Part shown: piece after piece, positions 15,956-25,120 of the stretch | How positions within the stretch are numbered: position 1 is the stretch's first letter | Layout: the number at the start of each line of letters is the position of its first letter | Assembly: GCF_003479425.1 (NCBI RefSeq) | Contig: NZ_QUHC01000001.1 | Span: 310,001 to 374,000, forward strand | Source of the DNA: Odoribacter sp. AF15-53 | GTDB lineage: Bacteria > Bacteroidota > Bacteroidia > Bacteroidales > Marinifilaceae | Reading direction: 5' to 3' | DNA length: 64,000 nucleotides | Made by a program: the position numbers and the translations under genes | Notes under the pieces: generated by a model | Seen by the model: only the letters and a program-made list of their open reading frames with translations | Told to the model about the DNA's origin: nothing | Databases searched by the model: none

Positions 15956-18136
15956 ATGAAAAAACGCCTATTGACAATCGGATTGCTGTTGCTATTGCTG
16001 CTGCCGGAGGTCGAGGCGCAACGAAAGAAGGTCGGGTTGGTGTTGAGTGGAGGAGGGGCAAAAGGGGTGGTGCATATTGGCGTGTTGCAGGTGTTGGAGA
16101 AAGCGGGTATCCCGGTTGATGTGATTGTGGGTACCAGTATGGGGTCGATCGTGGGGGGCTTGTATGCTATCGGTTACACGGCCGATCAACTGGATAGTCT
16201 GGTGCGTAATCAGGATTGGATGTTTCTTCTGAGTGATAAAGTGAATCGTTATGATTTGTCGTTCGGGGAAAAAGATCAAGATGCCAAGTACCTGTTTTCC
16301 GTGCCTTTTGACCGGGGAAAGCGTCGTCCGGTAGGGTTTGTCAGCGGGCAGAACGTGTATAACTTGTTTACCGACCTCACGATCGGGTATCATGATTCCT
16401 TGGATTTTATGAAATTGCCCATTCCCTTTGCTTGCGTGGCGGCAGATATGTTTCAACGGAAAGAGATTGTTCTGAAAGACGGGTATCTGGTACAAGCCAT
16501 GCGGGCGAGTATGGCTATTCCCGGTGTTTTTACCCCGGTTAAAAAGGGAAATCAGGTATTGGTCGATGGGGGAATCATGAATAATTTCCCGACAGACGTG
16601 GCCCGGGCTCTCGGGGCGGAGATCGTGATCGGGGTTGATGTGCAGGCGGATCTGATGACGGAAGATAAACTGGAATCTGTTTCCGGGGTCATCCCGCAGA
16701 TTATCAATTTGCTGTGTATGAACAAACACGAGGATAACCAGAAACTGGCGGATCTGGTTATCCGGCCGGATATGAAAGGATACTCGGCTGCTAGTTTTAG
16801 TAACCGGGCTATAGATTCTTTGCTCTCTAGGGGAAAGGTGGCCGCTTTACACCAGTGGTCCGAGATCGTCCAGTTAAAAGAGAAGATCGGGATATCACCT
16901 GAAGATCATGTCAGAAATACGATTACGGGGGACCCTGGTGAGATCGTTATCCGGAATATTATCATCCGGGGATTGTCGTCCAAGGAAGAAGGGTGGGTAC
17001 GTCGGAAAATGCGGATGCAGGAAAATAGCGTGATCACATTGAATGACATACATCGGGAGATCGCAACCTTGTACGGTACGAAAGCCTTTTCGGCGGTTAA
17101 CTACCGTTTGTTGGGGAACGCTCCTTACGATTTGGAATTGAACCTGAAATCCAATCCCATGAGTGCAATTAATATCGGGTTCCGCTTCGATTCGGAAGAT
17201 ATGGCGGCCATTCTGTTGAATACGACCTTGAATTACCGGGCTTTGCGGGGTTCTCAATTATCGCTGACCGGACGATTGAGTAAGAATCCTTACGTGAGAT
17301 TGGAGTATACCCTAGAAAATACTTTCCTGCGCGGGTTTAACCTGGCGTATATGTTCCGCTACAATGACGTGGATTATTATCGGAAAGGCAAGAAGATGAA
17401 TAACGTGACTTACCGTTATCACGCGGGCGAGTTGGGGTTATCCAGCTTGTATTTGCGGAACTTCAAGTTTCAGGTGGGATTACGTTACGAGTATTTTGAT
17501 TATAATTCCCTGCTTTTCTCCAATGAAGATGAGGTGATGACCGTTCGTCCCGAGGGCTTTTTCAGTTATTACGGGTTCGCGCTGTTCGATACGTATGATC
17601 GTCGGTTTTATCCTTCCCGAGGGATGTTCCTACGGGTGGGTTATTCGCTCTACACGGATAACTTGGGAACGTACGACGGCGGGGCTCCTTTTTCAGCTTT
17701 ATCATTTAATTTCCGGCCTGTTATCTCGTTATCCGATCGTTTAAAGTTGTTGCCTGCTGCCTATGGGCGGGTCCTGATTGGGAATAGTCCGGCGTATTCA
17801 TACATGAATAATCTCGGGGGAACCGAATTCGAACGCTATAATTCCCAGCAAATGCCTTTTCTGGGCATCAATCACGTGGAGGTATTCGAGAACTCCGTGA
17901 TCGTCGGGAAACTGGAATTCCGCCAACGTATGGGGCGAAAACACTATCTCTCCGTGGTCGGGAATTACGCCTTTCAGGACGATAACTTTTTTGACATTTT
18001 CGGTCGCAAAGGTATATGGGGTGGGGGTGTCGGCTATTCCCGCGATACTATGCTCGGCCCGATCGACTTGATGTTCAGTTTCTCTGACTGGACGGAGAAG
18101 TTGGGTTGTTATTTTAATCTCGGATTCTATTTTTGA
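15956..18136 (+). CDS. patatin-like phospholipase with C-terminal outer-membrane barrel
   Basis: 726 aa. Signal peptide (MKKRLLTIGLLLLLLLPEVEA), then a patatin domain with the glycine-rich oxyanion loop SGGGAKG, nucleophile elbow GTSMG and catalytic VDGGIMNNFP. Residues about 320-395 (IVIRNIIIRGLSS) look like a POTRA-type domain, and 400-726 form a BamA/surface-antigen-type barrel ending in Phe (YFNLGFYF). This is the PlpD-like type Vd autotransporter layout: the barrel inserts in the outer membrane and the lipase domain is displayed or released. Only 4 nt separate it from the upstream hydrolase, so it is in the same operon. Confidence 0.9.
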   Translation: MKKRLLTIGLLLLLLLPEVEAQRKKVGLVLSGGGAKGVVHIGVLQVLEKAGIPVDVIVGTSMGSIVGGLYAIGYTADQLDSLVRNQDWMFLLSDKVNRYDLSFGEKDQDAKYLFSVPFDRGKRRPVGFVSGQNVYNLFTDLTIGYHDSLDFMKLPIPFACVAADMFQRKEIVLKDGYLVQAMRASMAIPGVFTPVKKGNQVLVDGGIMNNFPTDVARALGAEIVIGVDVQADLMTEDKLESVSGVIPQIINLLCMNKHEDNQKLADLVIRPDMKGYSAASFSNRAIDSLLSRGKVAALHQWSEIVQLKEKIGISPEDHVRNTITGDPGEIVIRNIIIRGLSSKEEGWVRRKMRMQENSVITLNDIHREIATLYGTKAFSAVNYRLLGNAPYDLELNLKSNPMSAINIGFRFDSEDMAAILLNTTLNYRALRGSQLSLTGRLSKNPYVRLEYTLENTFLRGFNLAYMFRYNDVDYYRKGKKMNNVTYRYHAGELGLSSLYLRNFKFQVGLRYEYFDYNSLLFSNEDEVMTVRPEGFFSYYGFALFDTYDRRFYPSRGMFLRVGYSLYTDNLGTYDGGAPFSALSFNFRPVISLSDRLKLLPAAYGRVLIGNSPAYSYMNNLGGTEFERYNSQQMPFLGINHVEVFENSVIVGKLEFRQRMGRKHYLSVVGNYAFQDDNFFDIFGRKGIWGGGVGYSRDTMLGPIDLMFSFSDWTEKLGCYFNLGFYF

Positions 18137-18141
18137 TCTTG

Positions 18142-18673
18142 TTACGCGTTGGTGAATATCGTTTTCCAGCTTCCAATGTTTCTCTTTTCAGCATTGAATT
18201 CCACTCCGACTTTAACAATTTCCCAACCATCGGCGATGTAAGGGATCAAATAACCTTTCTCGCACGCTTACTTGCGAGAACTTGGTGACACTCGTGAGGA
18301 ACACGAAACGTAGGTGCCTGTCGCTACTTTTCAGTACCCCGTAGAATGCCTTTAATGTCTGTTGGTAATTTTCCAATAACTCCGGGTTGTTGATCGCCTG
18401 TAACAAGGGCTTGTCATACTCGTCCACGAGTACCACGACTCCACGACCTGTTTGCTCGTAGGCCCGTCGGATTATCCCCGTGAAATATGACTCGAAAGTT
18501 GATAGTAACAAGCTTTTCCCGAAACATCGGGGACGACTCAGAAAATAAGGTTTTCCCGTGTTGGCGATTTGCCATGCTAATGCGGTTTTATCGACATACA
18601 GGTAATTACCTTTACGAATATCTTCAAAAGTTTGTATTCCTATTGGGAGTTTTCTAGTTATCACCGTTTCCAT
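18142..18673 (-). pseudogene. decayed AAA-ATPase-like/PD-(D/E)XK gene with two internal deletions
   Basis: Read on the minus strand from the ATG at 18673, the product begins as an intact member of the AAA-ATPase-like (DUF1703) family, about 500 aa when whole: LPIGIQTFEDIRKGNYLYVD, FLSRPRCFGKSLLLSTF. It then jumps from ESYF directly to TGIIRRAYEQTGR, missing roughly 60-70 residues, continues through VVVLVDEYDKPLLQ and FVFLTSVTKFSQVSV, and breaks. Just after, in another frame, comes a stretch reading GYLIPYIADGWEIVKVGVEF to the stop at 18142, the usual C-terminus of this family. So the middle and most of the second half are deleted. A -7 box TATCTTTG remains at 18696-18703. Confidence 0.8.
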
Positions 18674-18844
18674 GAGTTGTAAAAGTCGATTAATACAAAG
18701 ATAGTATTTTTTTGATACAAAGTCTGTGCGTTTCACGCGTTTACCCTGTTGTGTGTTTGAAATCACTAAATCTAAAATTAAAAGAGGAGGAGCGTGAAAA
18801 CATTCAAAAAAGGTGTCTTGTACAGCATACGAGCTGCAAAGCAA

Positions 18845-19528
18845 TTAAAAAAACGCTCCTCCTATAACTTTCTCTAACAATATCTCTTGCTGCAGGTTGT
18901 GAATATCTCCCGCGTAATAGTCTACCAGACCACTGTTATACAATTTGCGGGCTCCTTTCAAGGCTTCTTTCCCGTAAAAACCAGCGAACGAGAGAATATT
19001 CACTTGAATCTTACCTCCCTTTTCTTTGAAACGGTGGCAATATCCGGTGATATCTTTCGCGTAGAACGGGTAACGTTCCGGGTGAGCCAGAACGGGACAA
19101 AAACCTTTAGTTTGCAAGTTGAATATAATCTGGTCCGCGTGGACAGAGGGGGCCACAAAGCTGTGTTCCAACAAAACTTCATTTTTGCAGGAGGCCATGA
19201 TCTCGTCCCGTTCCAACAAGTCAAGCATGAATTCACCCATGCGGTATTCCGCCGCGGCGTCTACGGGGATATTGATCTTTTCTTCGAGCAACCGTGATTT
19301 TAGCACGACCAGCATGCTTTCAATATCATTCCGGGTGTTCATCATGGAGGGATAAGCCACGTGAGGGGTACACGTCAGACGTTGTAACCCGAATGTTTCC
19401 AAGCGTTTCACGATCATCACCGCCTCGTCCAGTGTTTTCACCCCGTCATCGAGGGACGGTAACACGTGAGAGTGCATGTCATGTTCGTAAACAAAAGAGT
19501 ATCTTTTATGCTTGTGGAAAAACAACAT
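18845..19528 (-). CDS. CpsB/YwqE-type PHP tyrosine-protein phosphatase
   Basis: 227 aa. PHP-fold phosphatase of the capsule type: DMHSHVLPSLDDGV near residue 17 (metal-binding His), CTPHVAYP, LLEHSFV, LAHPERYPFY and the C-terminal GDIHN. It would dephosphorylate the tyrosine tail of the kinase encoded just upstream. The start codon overlaps the wzc stop by one base (TAATG at 19526-19530), so translation is likely coupled. Length fits the family (about 240-255 aa). Confidence 0.88.
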   Translation of the reverse strand: MLFFHKHKRYSFVYEHDMHSHVLPSLDDGVKTLDEAVMIVKRLETFGLQRLTCTPHVAYPSMMNTRNDIESMLVVLKSRLLEEKINIPVDAAAEYRMGEFMLDLLERDEIMASCKNEVLLEHSFVAPSVHADQIIFNLQTKGFCPVLAHPERYPFYAKDITGYCHRFKEKGGKIQVNILSFAGFYGKEALKGARKLYNSGLVDYYAGDIHNLQQEILLEKVIGGAFF

Positions 19529-21858
19529 TAGCGTGATTTTTTATTATCCTTGTTCCCGTATCCATAACCGTATCCATAACCATAACCGTAACCGTATTTC
19601 CCGGTTTCCAATTTTACCCCGTTAAGCACGATACCCAAGTCCGGCAACTGCTTTTCTTTTTCCAGTTCTATCAAGAACTTCAAGGCATCTTTCCTCAGCA
19701 CGTTTGCCCGGACCACGTACACGCAGGCATCTGCCAGTTTGCTGAGCGTGAACCCTTCGGCCAGCACACCGAGAGGGGGTGTGTCGAGGATGATACAAGT
19801 ATATTTGTTTTTTAAGTGATCCAGTAATTCTTTTAGGCGGGGACTGGCGATCAGTTGCACCGGGTTGGGTGGGATAGCCCCCCCGAACAACACGTCTAAC
19901 TCGTCGCTGGCCCGGTAGATCAATTTATCAGGATCATCAACCAGGCCTGCCAGGTATGCAGACAAACCTTCGTGTGACTTATTTTCCAGGAAGTTATGCA
20001 AGCTTGGGTTGCGCAGGTCGCAACCGATTAACAACACTTTGTTACCGGCTTTCGAGTATGCGTTAGCGAGGTGTGTGGCCACCAGGGATTTTCCCTCTCC
20101 CGGTATGGTAGAGGTTACCATGATCACGGGGCTTTTCTGTTGCTTGAGTATGTAATTCAGCTTCTCCCGGATCAAGTGCATGGATTCCGATTGCAGGAAA
20201 TCTTCTTCCTCGATCTTCACTTTTCCCTTCTCTATTTCCGGGAATGTTCCCAACAGGGGAAGGCGAACGACTCGCTCCAGGTCTTCCACGTTTCTTACTT
20301 TCGTGTCGAGCATATCCCTGCCCAGGATGATCCCCACGGGAATAAACACGCCCAACATGCAACCGAATAATAGAATTAACGATTTCTTGGGTGACACCGG
20401 TCCTTCCCCGGCATCCGGGTCTTCGATGATTTTGGCCGTGGGGACGTAAACCAGTTTGGCAATCTCGGCTTCTTCCCGTTTTTGCATCAGGAAAAGGAAC
20501 AAGTTTTCTTTTAATTCTTGTTCTCGTGCGATAGCCCGGTATTGTTTCTCTTGCGTGGGGACGGAGGTTAATCGCTCGTCCACGGAAAGGCTTTCCCGTT
20601 GCAGGCTATTGATTTTTATGATCAGCCCGTTTTCCACGTTCTCGATCGACTCCCGGATACTGCTTTTCAGGTTTCTCAACTGCATGTCCATTCCCGTCAC
20701 GATCGGGTTGTTCTCCCGCGCACTCAGTAACAGTTTTTCTCGTCTCAATATCATCTCGTTGTAGCGGGTGAGGGCGTTATTCAGCCCGTCATCCGTCAAA
20801 CCCATGTTTTCGGGTAGGAGAGAGAATTCCCCCTCGTCGTTCTTCTCTGTCAATAACCGGATACTTCTTACCACGTCCAGTTCGGTTTGGACTTTCAGCA
20901 GTTCGGCGTTGGCCATTTTCTTTCGTTCCATGGCGAAAGCCGCGTCCGAGGTTATATCCGTCAACTTGTTCGAGCGTTTGAAACGTTCGGCGTCGTTCTC
21001 GATCGTTCCCAGTTCGTTGTTAATCACTTTCAGCCGGGTGTTGATAAATTCGACGGTTTTGGCCGACACGACTTGTTTGTCGGCTATCCCGTTTTTATTG
21101 TAACGATCAACCAAGGCATGTACTAGCTCGATTCCCCGCGAGGGAATCGGGTCGTTTAACGAGATGCGGATAGCGTTCGTGTTCTTTTCCAAGGGAGTTA
21201 TAGTCAGTCTCTTGTAAAAACTCTTCGTTGCCTTCTCGTGCGAATCCAGGTTGACCCTGATTTTGGTTAACTCTTTCCCCGTGTACGCCTCGTTTTTCTC
21301 TACCGATATATAATAATCTCCGATCGGGATTCTCTCGGAAAAATGTCCTTCCCGGATGACTTGTCCGTCCGGGTCGGTCAGGGTTATCTCGTTATTTTCC
21401 TGCAAGATGACATATAAGCAAGTATCTTTGATATATTCCGGGTGATCGATCAGGATCTTCACGGGCGAGTCTTTGTAAAGTTCGATATCCCGTAAAATAC
21501 CTTCTCGCGTGTAACGAATATTCAATTCCAGGTCTTGCACGACCTCCCGCATCAGGTTCTTCGATTGCAACTCTACCATTTCGTTCTCCACGTACACGTC
21601 GCCTGCCGGGGATAATCCCAGTTCTTTCACCATGATACTCGTGCCTAATTCCCCCTTTTTCGTGTCGCTGATCATCACTTTGGAGTGGATGTCGTAGACC
21701 GGGGTTTTGATGAGGCAAAAGAGTAGTGCCGCCGCTAAACACAGCGGCACTGAAATAATGAACCAACCCCAGTGAGCTAAAATCTTGTAAAATAACTTTC
21801 TTAAATCAATCACGTCCTCTTGTTCAGGTAACATTTCTCTGTTAGCATTCTCGTTCAT
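19528..21858 (-). CDS. Wzc-type polysaccharide co-polymerase and tyrosine autokinase
   Basis: 776 aa. N-terminal Wzz domain with TM1 (WFIISVPLCLAAALLFCL, about residues 34-51), a long periplasmic coiled-coil region (about 200-420), and TM2 (LILLFGCMLGVFIPVGIIL). The cytoplasmic BY-kinase domain has Walker A (STIPGEGKSLVATHLA), Walker A' (VLLIGCDLRNPSLH) and Walker B (CIILDTPPLGV). The C-terminus carries seven YG dipeptides before NKDNKKSR, the usual tyrosine cluster for autophosphorylation. It controls export and chain length of a capsule or exopolysaccharide with the Wza-like lipoprotein upstream and the phosphatase downstream. No glycosyltransferases are in the window. Confidence 0.92.
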   Translation of the reverse strand: MNENANREMLPEQEDVIDLRKLFYKILAHWGWFIISVPLCLAAALLFCLIKTPVYDIHSKVMISDTKKGELGTSIMVKELGLSPAGDVYVENEMVELQSKNLMREVVQDLELNIRYTREGILRDIELYKDSPVKILIDHPEYIKDTCLYVILQENNEITLTDPDGQVIREGHFSERIPIGDYYISVEKNEAYTGKELTKIRVNLDSHEKATKSFYKRLTITPLEKNTNAIRISLNDPIPSRGIELVHALVDRYNKNGIADKQVVSAKTVEFINTRLKVINNELGTIENDAERFKRSNKLTDITSDAAFAMERKKMANAELLKVQTELDVVRSIRLLTEKNDEGEFSLLPENMGLTDDGLNNALTRYNEMILRREKLLLSARENNPIVTGMDMQLRNLKSSIRESIENVENGLIIKINSLQRESLSVDERLTSVPTQEKQYRAIAREQELKENLFLFLMQKREEAEIAKLVYVPTAKIIEDPDAGEGPVSPKKSLILLFGCMLGVFIPVGIILGRDMLDTKVRNVEDLERVVRLPLLGTFPEIEKGKVKIEEEDFLQSESMHLIREKLNYILKQQKSPVIMVTSTIPGEGKSLVATHLANAYSKAGNKVLLIGCDLRNPSLHNFLENKSHEGLSAYLAGLVDDPDKLIYRASDELDVLFGGAIPPNPVQLIASPRLKELLDHLKNKYTCIILDTPPLGVLAEGFTLSKLADACVYVVRANVLRKDALKFLIELEKEKQLPDLGIVLNGVKLETGKYGYGYGYGYGYGYGNKDNKKSR

Positions 21859-21908
21859 AATAGGTTATTTCATAGATTTGTAAATAGGTGCAACCAGCTC
21901 TCCGGCCA

Positions 21909-22676
21909 TTATCTTAGAATTAAAGCTAACACGGCGACAAAAGTTGATACGCTGGATAATATGTATGGTAAAAGGGTACTGGCGTTTCCACCCGCGATAC
22001 GTCCCTTGTTCGGTTCGACGTAAATCACGTCATTCTGTTGCAGGTAGAAGAAAGGGGAATGCACCAGCTCGCTCGATGTCAGGTCTACGCGGGTGAAGAC
22101 CTTCGCGTCACCTTCTTCCCGCATTACCAGCACGTTTTTCCGCTTGGCGTTGATCTGCAAGTCGCCTGCCATGCCGAGAGCGTCGAGGATAGAGACTCGC
22201 TCGCTATTCACTTTATAACTGCCGGGACTTTTCACTTCCCCCAATACGGTGACTTTAAAATTCAGGAATTGTATGGTCACGATCGGATTCTTCAAATACC
22301 CGGATAGTTTCTCTTTTAGAACCTCCGCCAGTTCGTTGCGGGAAATCCCGTCTACCTGTAACTTTCCCAGCACGGGAAAGTCGATACACCCTTTCTTGTC
22401 GACCAAGTATCCTTGCACGCTCTGTTGATTCCCGGAGGAGACCTCTTTTCCCAGTCCGATCATCGGCGTGTTGAAAGGCAAGGCCGCTTCAATATCGTCA
22501 CAAGAGACAATGATTGATAACAGGTCGTCGGCGTGAATCACGGTCTTGTACTCGCACTCGGTCTTGATTCGTTCGTTAACCTTGATATCTTGTAAATAAA
22601 CCACGTCCTTGCTCGAAGCACAAGCAAGGCAGGAGATTCCGTATATTGTAATCACGAAAAATTTGTAAATAGACAT
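21909..22676 (-). CDS. Wza-type polysaccharide export lipoprotein
   Basis: 255 aa. Signal peptide with a lipobox-like CLAC (Cys about 19), then a polysaccharide export domain (YKTVIHADDLLSIIVS), SLBB-type repeats (VLGEVKSPGSYKVNSERVSI, and FYLQQNDVIYVEPNK) and a C-terminal hydrophobic helix (LLPYILSSVSTFVAVLALIL). It forms the outer-membrane export pore in this family. First gene of a wza-wzc-cpsB group; the long upstream intergenic region (22677-23478) presumably holds its promoter, though I see no consensus -7 box close to the start. Confidence 0.9.
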   Translation of the reverse strand: MSIYKFFVITIYGISCLACASSKDVVYLQDIKVNERIKTECEYKTVIHADDLLSIIVSCDDIEAALPFNTPMIGLGKEVSSGNQQSVQGYLVDKKGCIDFPVLGKLQVDGISRNELAEVLKEKLSGYLKNPIVTIQFLNFKVTVLGEVKSPGSYKVNSERVSILDALGMAGDLQINAKRKNVLVMREEGDAKVFTRVDLTSSELVHSPFFYLQQNDVIYVEPNKGRIAGGNASTLLPYILSSVSTFVAVLALILR

Positions 22677-23102
22677 ACACAGCTCTTTTTTATATGTAAT
22701 AAACCGATCAATAAACCAACGATTAATAATATTTGTTGTGGAGTGAGGTTATATTTGGATTATTTTACTGTAATGACTTGTGTCATAAAGAGAAAATAAT
22801 TTCTGTATTATTTTGCATTTAATGCAAATTTGAATAATTTTGTCAACCATTAATCGTTCGATTGTTGCTACTTCTTGCTTTTTTGTCGTGTGTCGCAATT
22901 TGTGTTGAAATACAGTTATTTAAAATGACAATAAACCGGATCATTTTACTCTTGTATAAAAGTGGTTTTATTTTGTTCGGTTTGTATCTATATTCTAATA
23001 ATGGATTGTTTTGAGGGAAAATATTGTAATGATATTACTTAACAATCAATTTGACAGTCGAGTGTAAGTTGTAAATAAGTGTTGATTAACAAAAACATGG
23101 GA

Positions 23103-23283
23103 TTCTGATAGGGGGCTCCTTGGTGTCTCGCTGGTATATTGATGATAAGTCGAGGCTACCTCGACGGTAAGTTGCCGATGTGGGTCGGCAACTTATCGGT
23201 AACTTATCGGCAACTTGTAGATAACATACCGGGGTAACACCGGCGTAAGTACCTTGAAATACAGGTGTTTCACGCTATCAGAA
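23103..23283. other. 181-bp palindromic element with terminal inverted repeats
   Basis: The 800-bp stretch 22677-23478 has no gene. Inside it TTCTGATAG (23103-23111) faces CTATCAGAA (23275-23283). Between them are GTCGAGG/CCTCGAC (23149-23165), an 11-bp stem TAAGTTGCCGA/TCGGCAACTTA (23168-23195) and further direct copies of TCGGYAACTT to about 23216. It is GC-richer than its AT-rich flanks. It could be a small insertion element, an invertible segment or an RNA/DNA regulatory site. Confidence 0.5.
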
Positions 23284-23419
23284 GTCCTTGAATACTAGTG
23301 TGAATAAATGTTAAAAAGAAACATAAATTAAGAATATTAATTCTTAATTAAAAGACGGCTAACATCTTGTTTGCCCGTGAATTGTTACCCAAAAAGGAAT
23401 ATCGTGTCTACATATATAT

Positions 23420-23464
23420 AAAGAGAAACCGGACCAAAGTTATCTTTTGGTCCGGTTTCTCTTT
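23420..23464 (-). terminator. terminator of the nuo operon
   Basis: A perfect 19-bp stem, 23420-23438 with 23446-23464, around a 7-nt loop (GTTATCT), located 15 bp beyond the nuoN stop. The arms are flanked by T-rich and A-rich ends, so it can work in both directions. Confidence 0.85.
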
Positions 23465-23478
23465 ATAATGATATGATA

Positions 23479-24900
23479 TTATAACCCGAAACTGAACGTT
23501 CCGATGTTCTCGTACACGGTGCTGAGAATTCCCAATAGAAGGATTCCGGCGCTGCATGCAACGAGACTGATACGCGTGTAATTGTCCGAACTGAACTTGG
23601 CAATCGGTTCCTCGCTTTTGTTGATAAACATGGCTTTTATCACTCTCAGATAATAGTAGAGAGAGAGAATGGTATTTAACAAGGCGATGAAAACCAGCAC
23701 GTAGAACCCCTGTTGTGCGGCTGCGGCAAATATGAAGAATTTGCTGAAGAACCCGGCGAACGGGGGAATACCTGCCAGCGAGAACAAGGCGATCATCATC
23801 ACGAAGCTCAACCGGGGATTCGTGGTGTAAAGCCCGTTATAATCGTCGATCGTGATCTTGCCGGAGCGATGTTCCACGATAGCGATTACCCCGAATGCGG
23901 CTAAGTTGGAGAGCATGTATACCAGCACGTAGTAAACCAATCCGGTCATACCCATTGCCGTTCCGCTGATCACGCCCAACATGATATATCCCGCTTGCGA
24001 GATTGACGAGTAGGCGAAGAAACGCTTCAGGTTTTGTTGACGTAGCGCGAAAAGGTTGGCGAGCGTGATGGAAGCGATAATTACCCAGTAGAGAATTGCC
24101 TGCCATTCATTCACGAGCGGTGTGAAGACCTTGTACAGGATAGCCATCAGCACGAAGGCGGCGGATCCTTTGGAGATCACCGACAGGTAGGCAGTAACGC
24201 TGGTCGGCGCTCCCTCGTACACGTCCGGCGTCCACTGGTGGAAAGGAACGAGCGACAGCTTGAACCCGAGGCCCACGAAGAAAAACACGAATGCCATCAA
24301 CTGGATCGGGCTTCCGGTTATGCCTGCCGGGATGTCTTCGAAGTAAAGCGTACCCGTAGTTCCGTAAATCAACGAGATCCCGTATAGTGACAGACCGGAG
24401 GCGAACACCGCCGAAAGGATGTATTTAGCCCCGGCCTCGGCCGATTTCTGTTTGTACTTGTCGAAAGCGGCGAGTGTCGCCATCGGGATTGAAGCCGTTT
24501 CCAACCCGATGAAGAACATCAGGAAGTTTCCGGCCGAGATCATGAAGTACATCCCCAGCAGGGTAGCCAGGGTGATCATGTAAAACTCTCCCCGGCGGAT
24601 GAGCGTGCGTTCATTGGCGAGCCAGTTGGAGGCCTGCATGAACACGAGCAACGTGCCGATATTTAGGATCGTTTTCATGAGACTGCCCATCGGTGTACTG
24701 TGATACATTCCCCCGAATGCCGACACTTCTGCTGCCGGGTAGAGATGCACTAGCGTGTGAATCCCCATGAGAATACAGGCGATGGGCTGGAAATATTTCA
24801 GGCTTTTCGGGGTGCCGAATATATCGTAAATTAAGAGTATTACGATCACTGCTACCAGTGAAATCTCCTCTTTCATTAATAAAAAATTAGCGTAACCCAT
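23479..24900 (-). CDS. nuoN: NADH-quinone oxidoreductase subunit N
   Basis: 473 aa, an antiporter-like membrane subunit of respiratory complex I. The ND2/NuoN pattern is clear: about 13-14 hydrophobic segments, the conserved TM5 Glu region ([18 protein letters not shown]), the Lys-rich [19 protein letters not shown] signature and [17 protein letters not shown] second ATG at 24876 ([12 protein letters not shown]) is an alternative start. Last gene of the nuo operon. A full nonamer-arm repeat separates it from nuoM. Confidence 0.95.
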   Translation of the reverse strand: MGYANFLLMKEEISLVAVIVILLIYDIFGTPKSLKYFQPIACILMGIHTLVHLYPAAEVSAFGGMYHSTPMGSLMKTILNIGTLLVFMQASNWLANERTLIRRGEFYMITLATLLGMYFMISAGNFLMFFIGLETASIPMATLAAFDKYKQKSAEAGAKYILSAVFASGLSLYGISLIYGTTGTLYFEDIPAGITGSPIQLMAFVFFFVGLGFKLSLVPFHQWTPDVYEGAPTSVTAYLSVISKGSAAFVLMAILYKVFTPLVNEWQAILYWVIIASITLANLFALRQQNLKRFFAYSSISQAGYIMLGVISGTAMGMTGLVYYVLVYMLSNLAAFGVIAIVEHRSGKITIDDYNGLYTTNPRLSFVMMIALFSLAGIPPFAGFFSKFFIFAAAAQQGFYVLVFIALLNTILSLYYYLRVIKAMFINKSEEPIAKFSSDNYTRISLVACSAGILLLGILSTVYENIGTFSFGL

Positions 24901-24941
24901 GTTTTTATTTTAGATTTATGATTTTAGATTGAAATATAGGA

Positions 24942-25096
24942 GTCCATAAGGTCCATAAAGTCTGTAAAGTCCATAAAGTCTGTGGACCCCTGCGGGGCGC
25001 CTTGTCTACGGCAGCTTGAGCTGCCGATAAACACCGTCCGAAGGACACTAGTGACCTTATGGACTTTATAGACTTTATGGACCTTATGGACTCTTT
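24942..25096. repeat. nonamer-arm intergenic repeat, best complete copy
   Basis: Five 9-mers (GTCCATAAG, GTCCATAAA, GTCTGTAAA, GTCCATAAA, GTCTGTGGA) at 24942-24986; hairpin CCCC-TGC-GGGG at 24987-24997; hairpin CGGCAGCT/AGCTGCCG at 25009-25026; hairpin GTCC-GAA-GGAC at 25036-25046; then complementary 9-mers TTATGGACT/TTATAGACT to 25096. The arms can pair as a long stem with three branches. It lies between nuoM and nuoN and so is transcribed. Confidence 0.9.
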
Positions 25097-25120
25097 TATG
25101 GACTCTTTTTTCATTTTACA

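Noticed and set aside
18674..18844. N-terminal part of the minus-strand ORF upstream of the AAA-ATPase remnant
   Set aside because: Family similarity starts at 18673, and the -7 box at 18696-18703 lies within the upstream part.
24942..25096. Possible tRNA or tRNA-like cloverleaf (long stem with three hairpins)
   Set aside because: The three hairpins have no anticodon-arm or T-loop features, the stem is far too long and made of 9-mers, and the same structure recurs about ten times.
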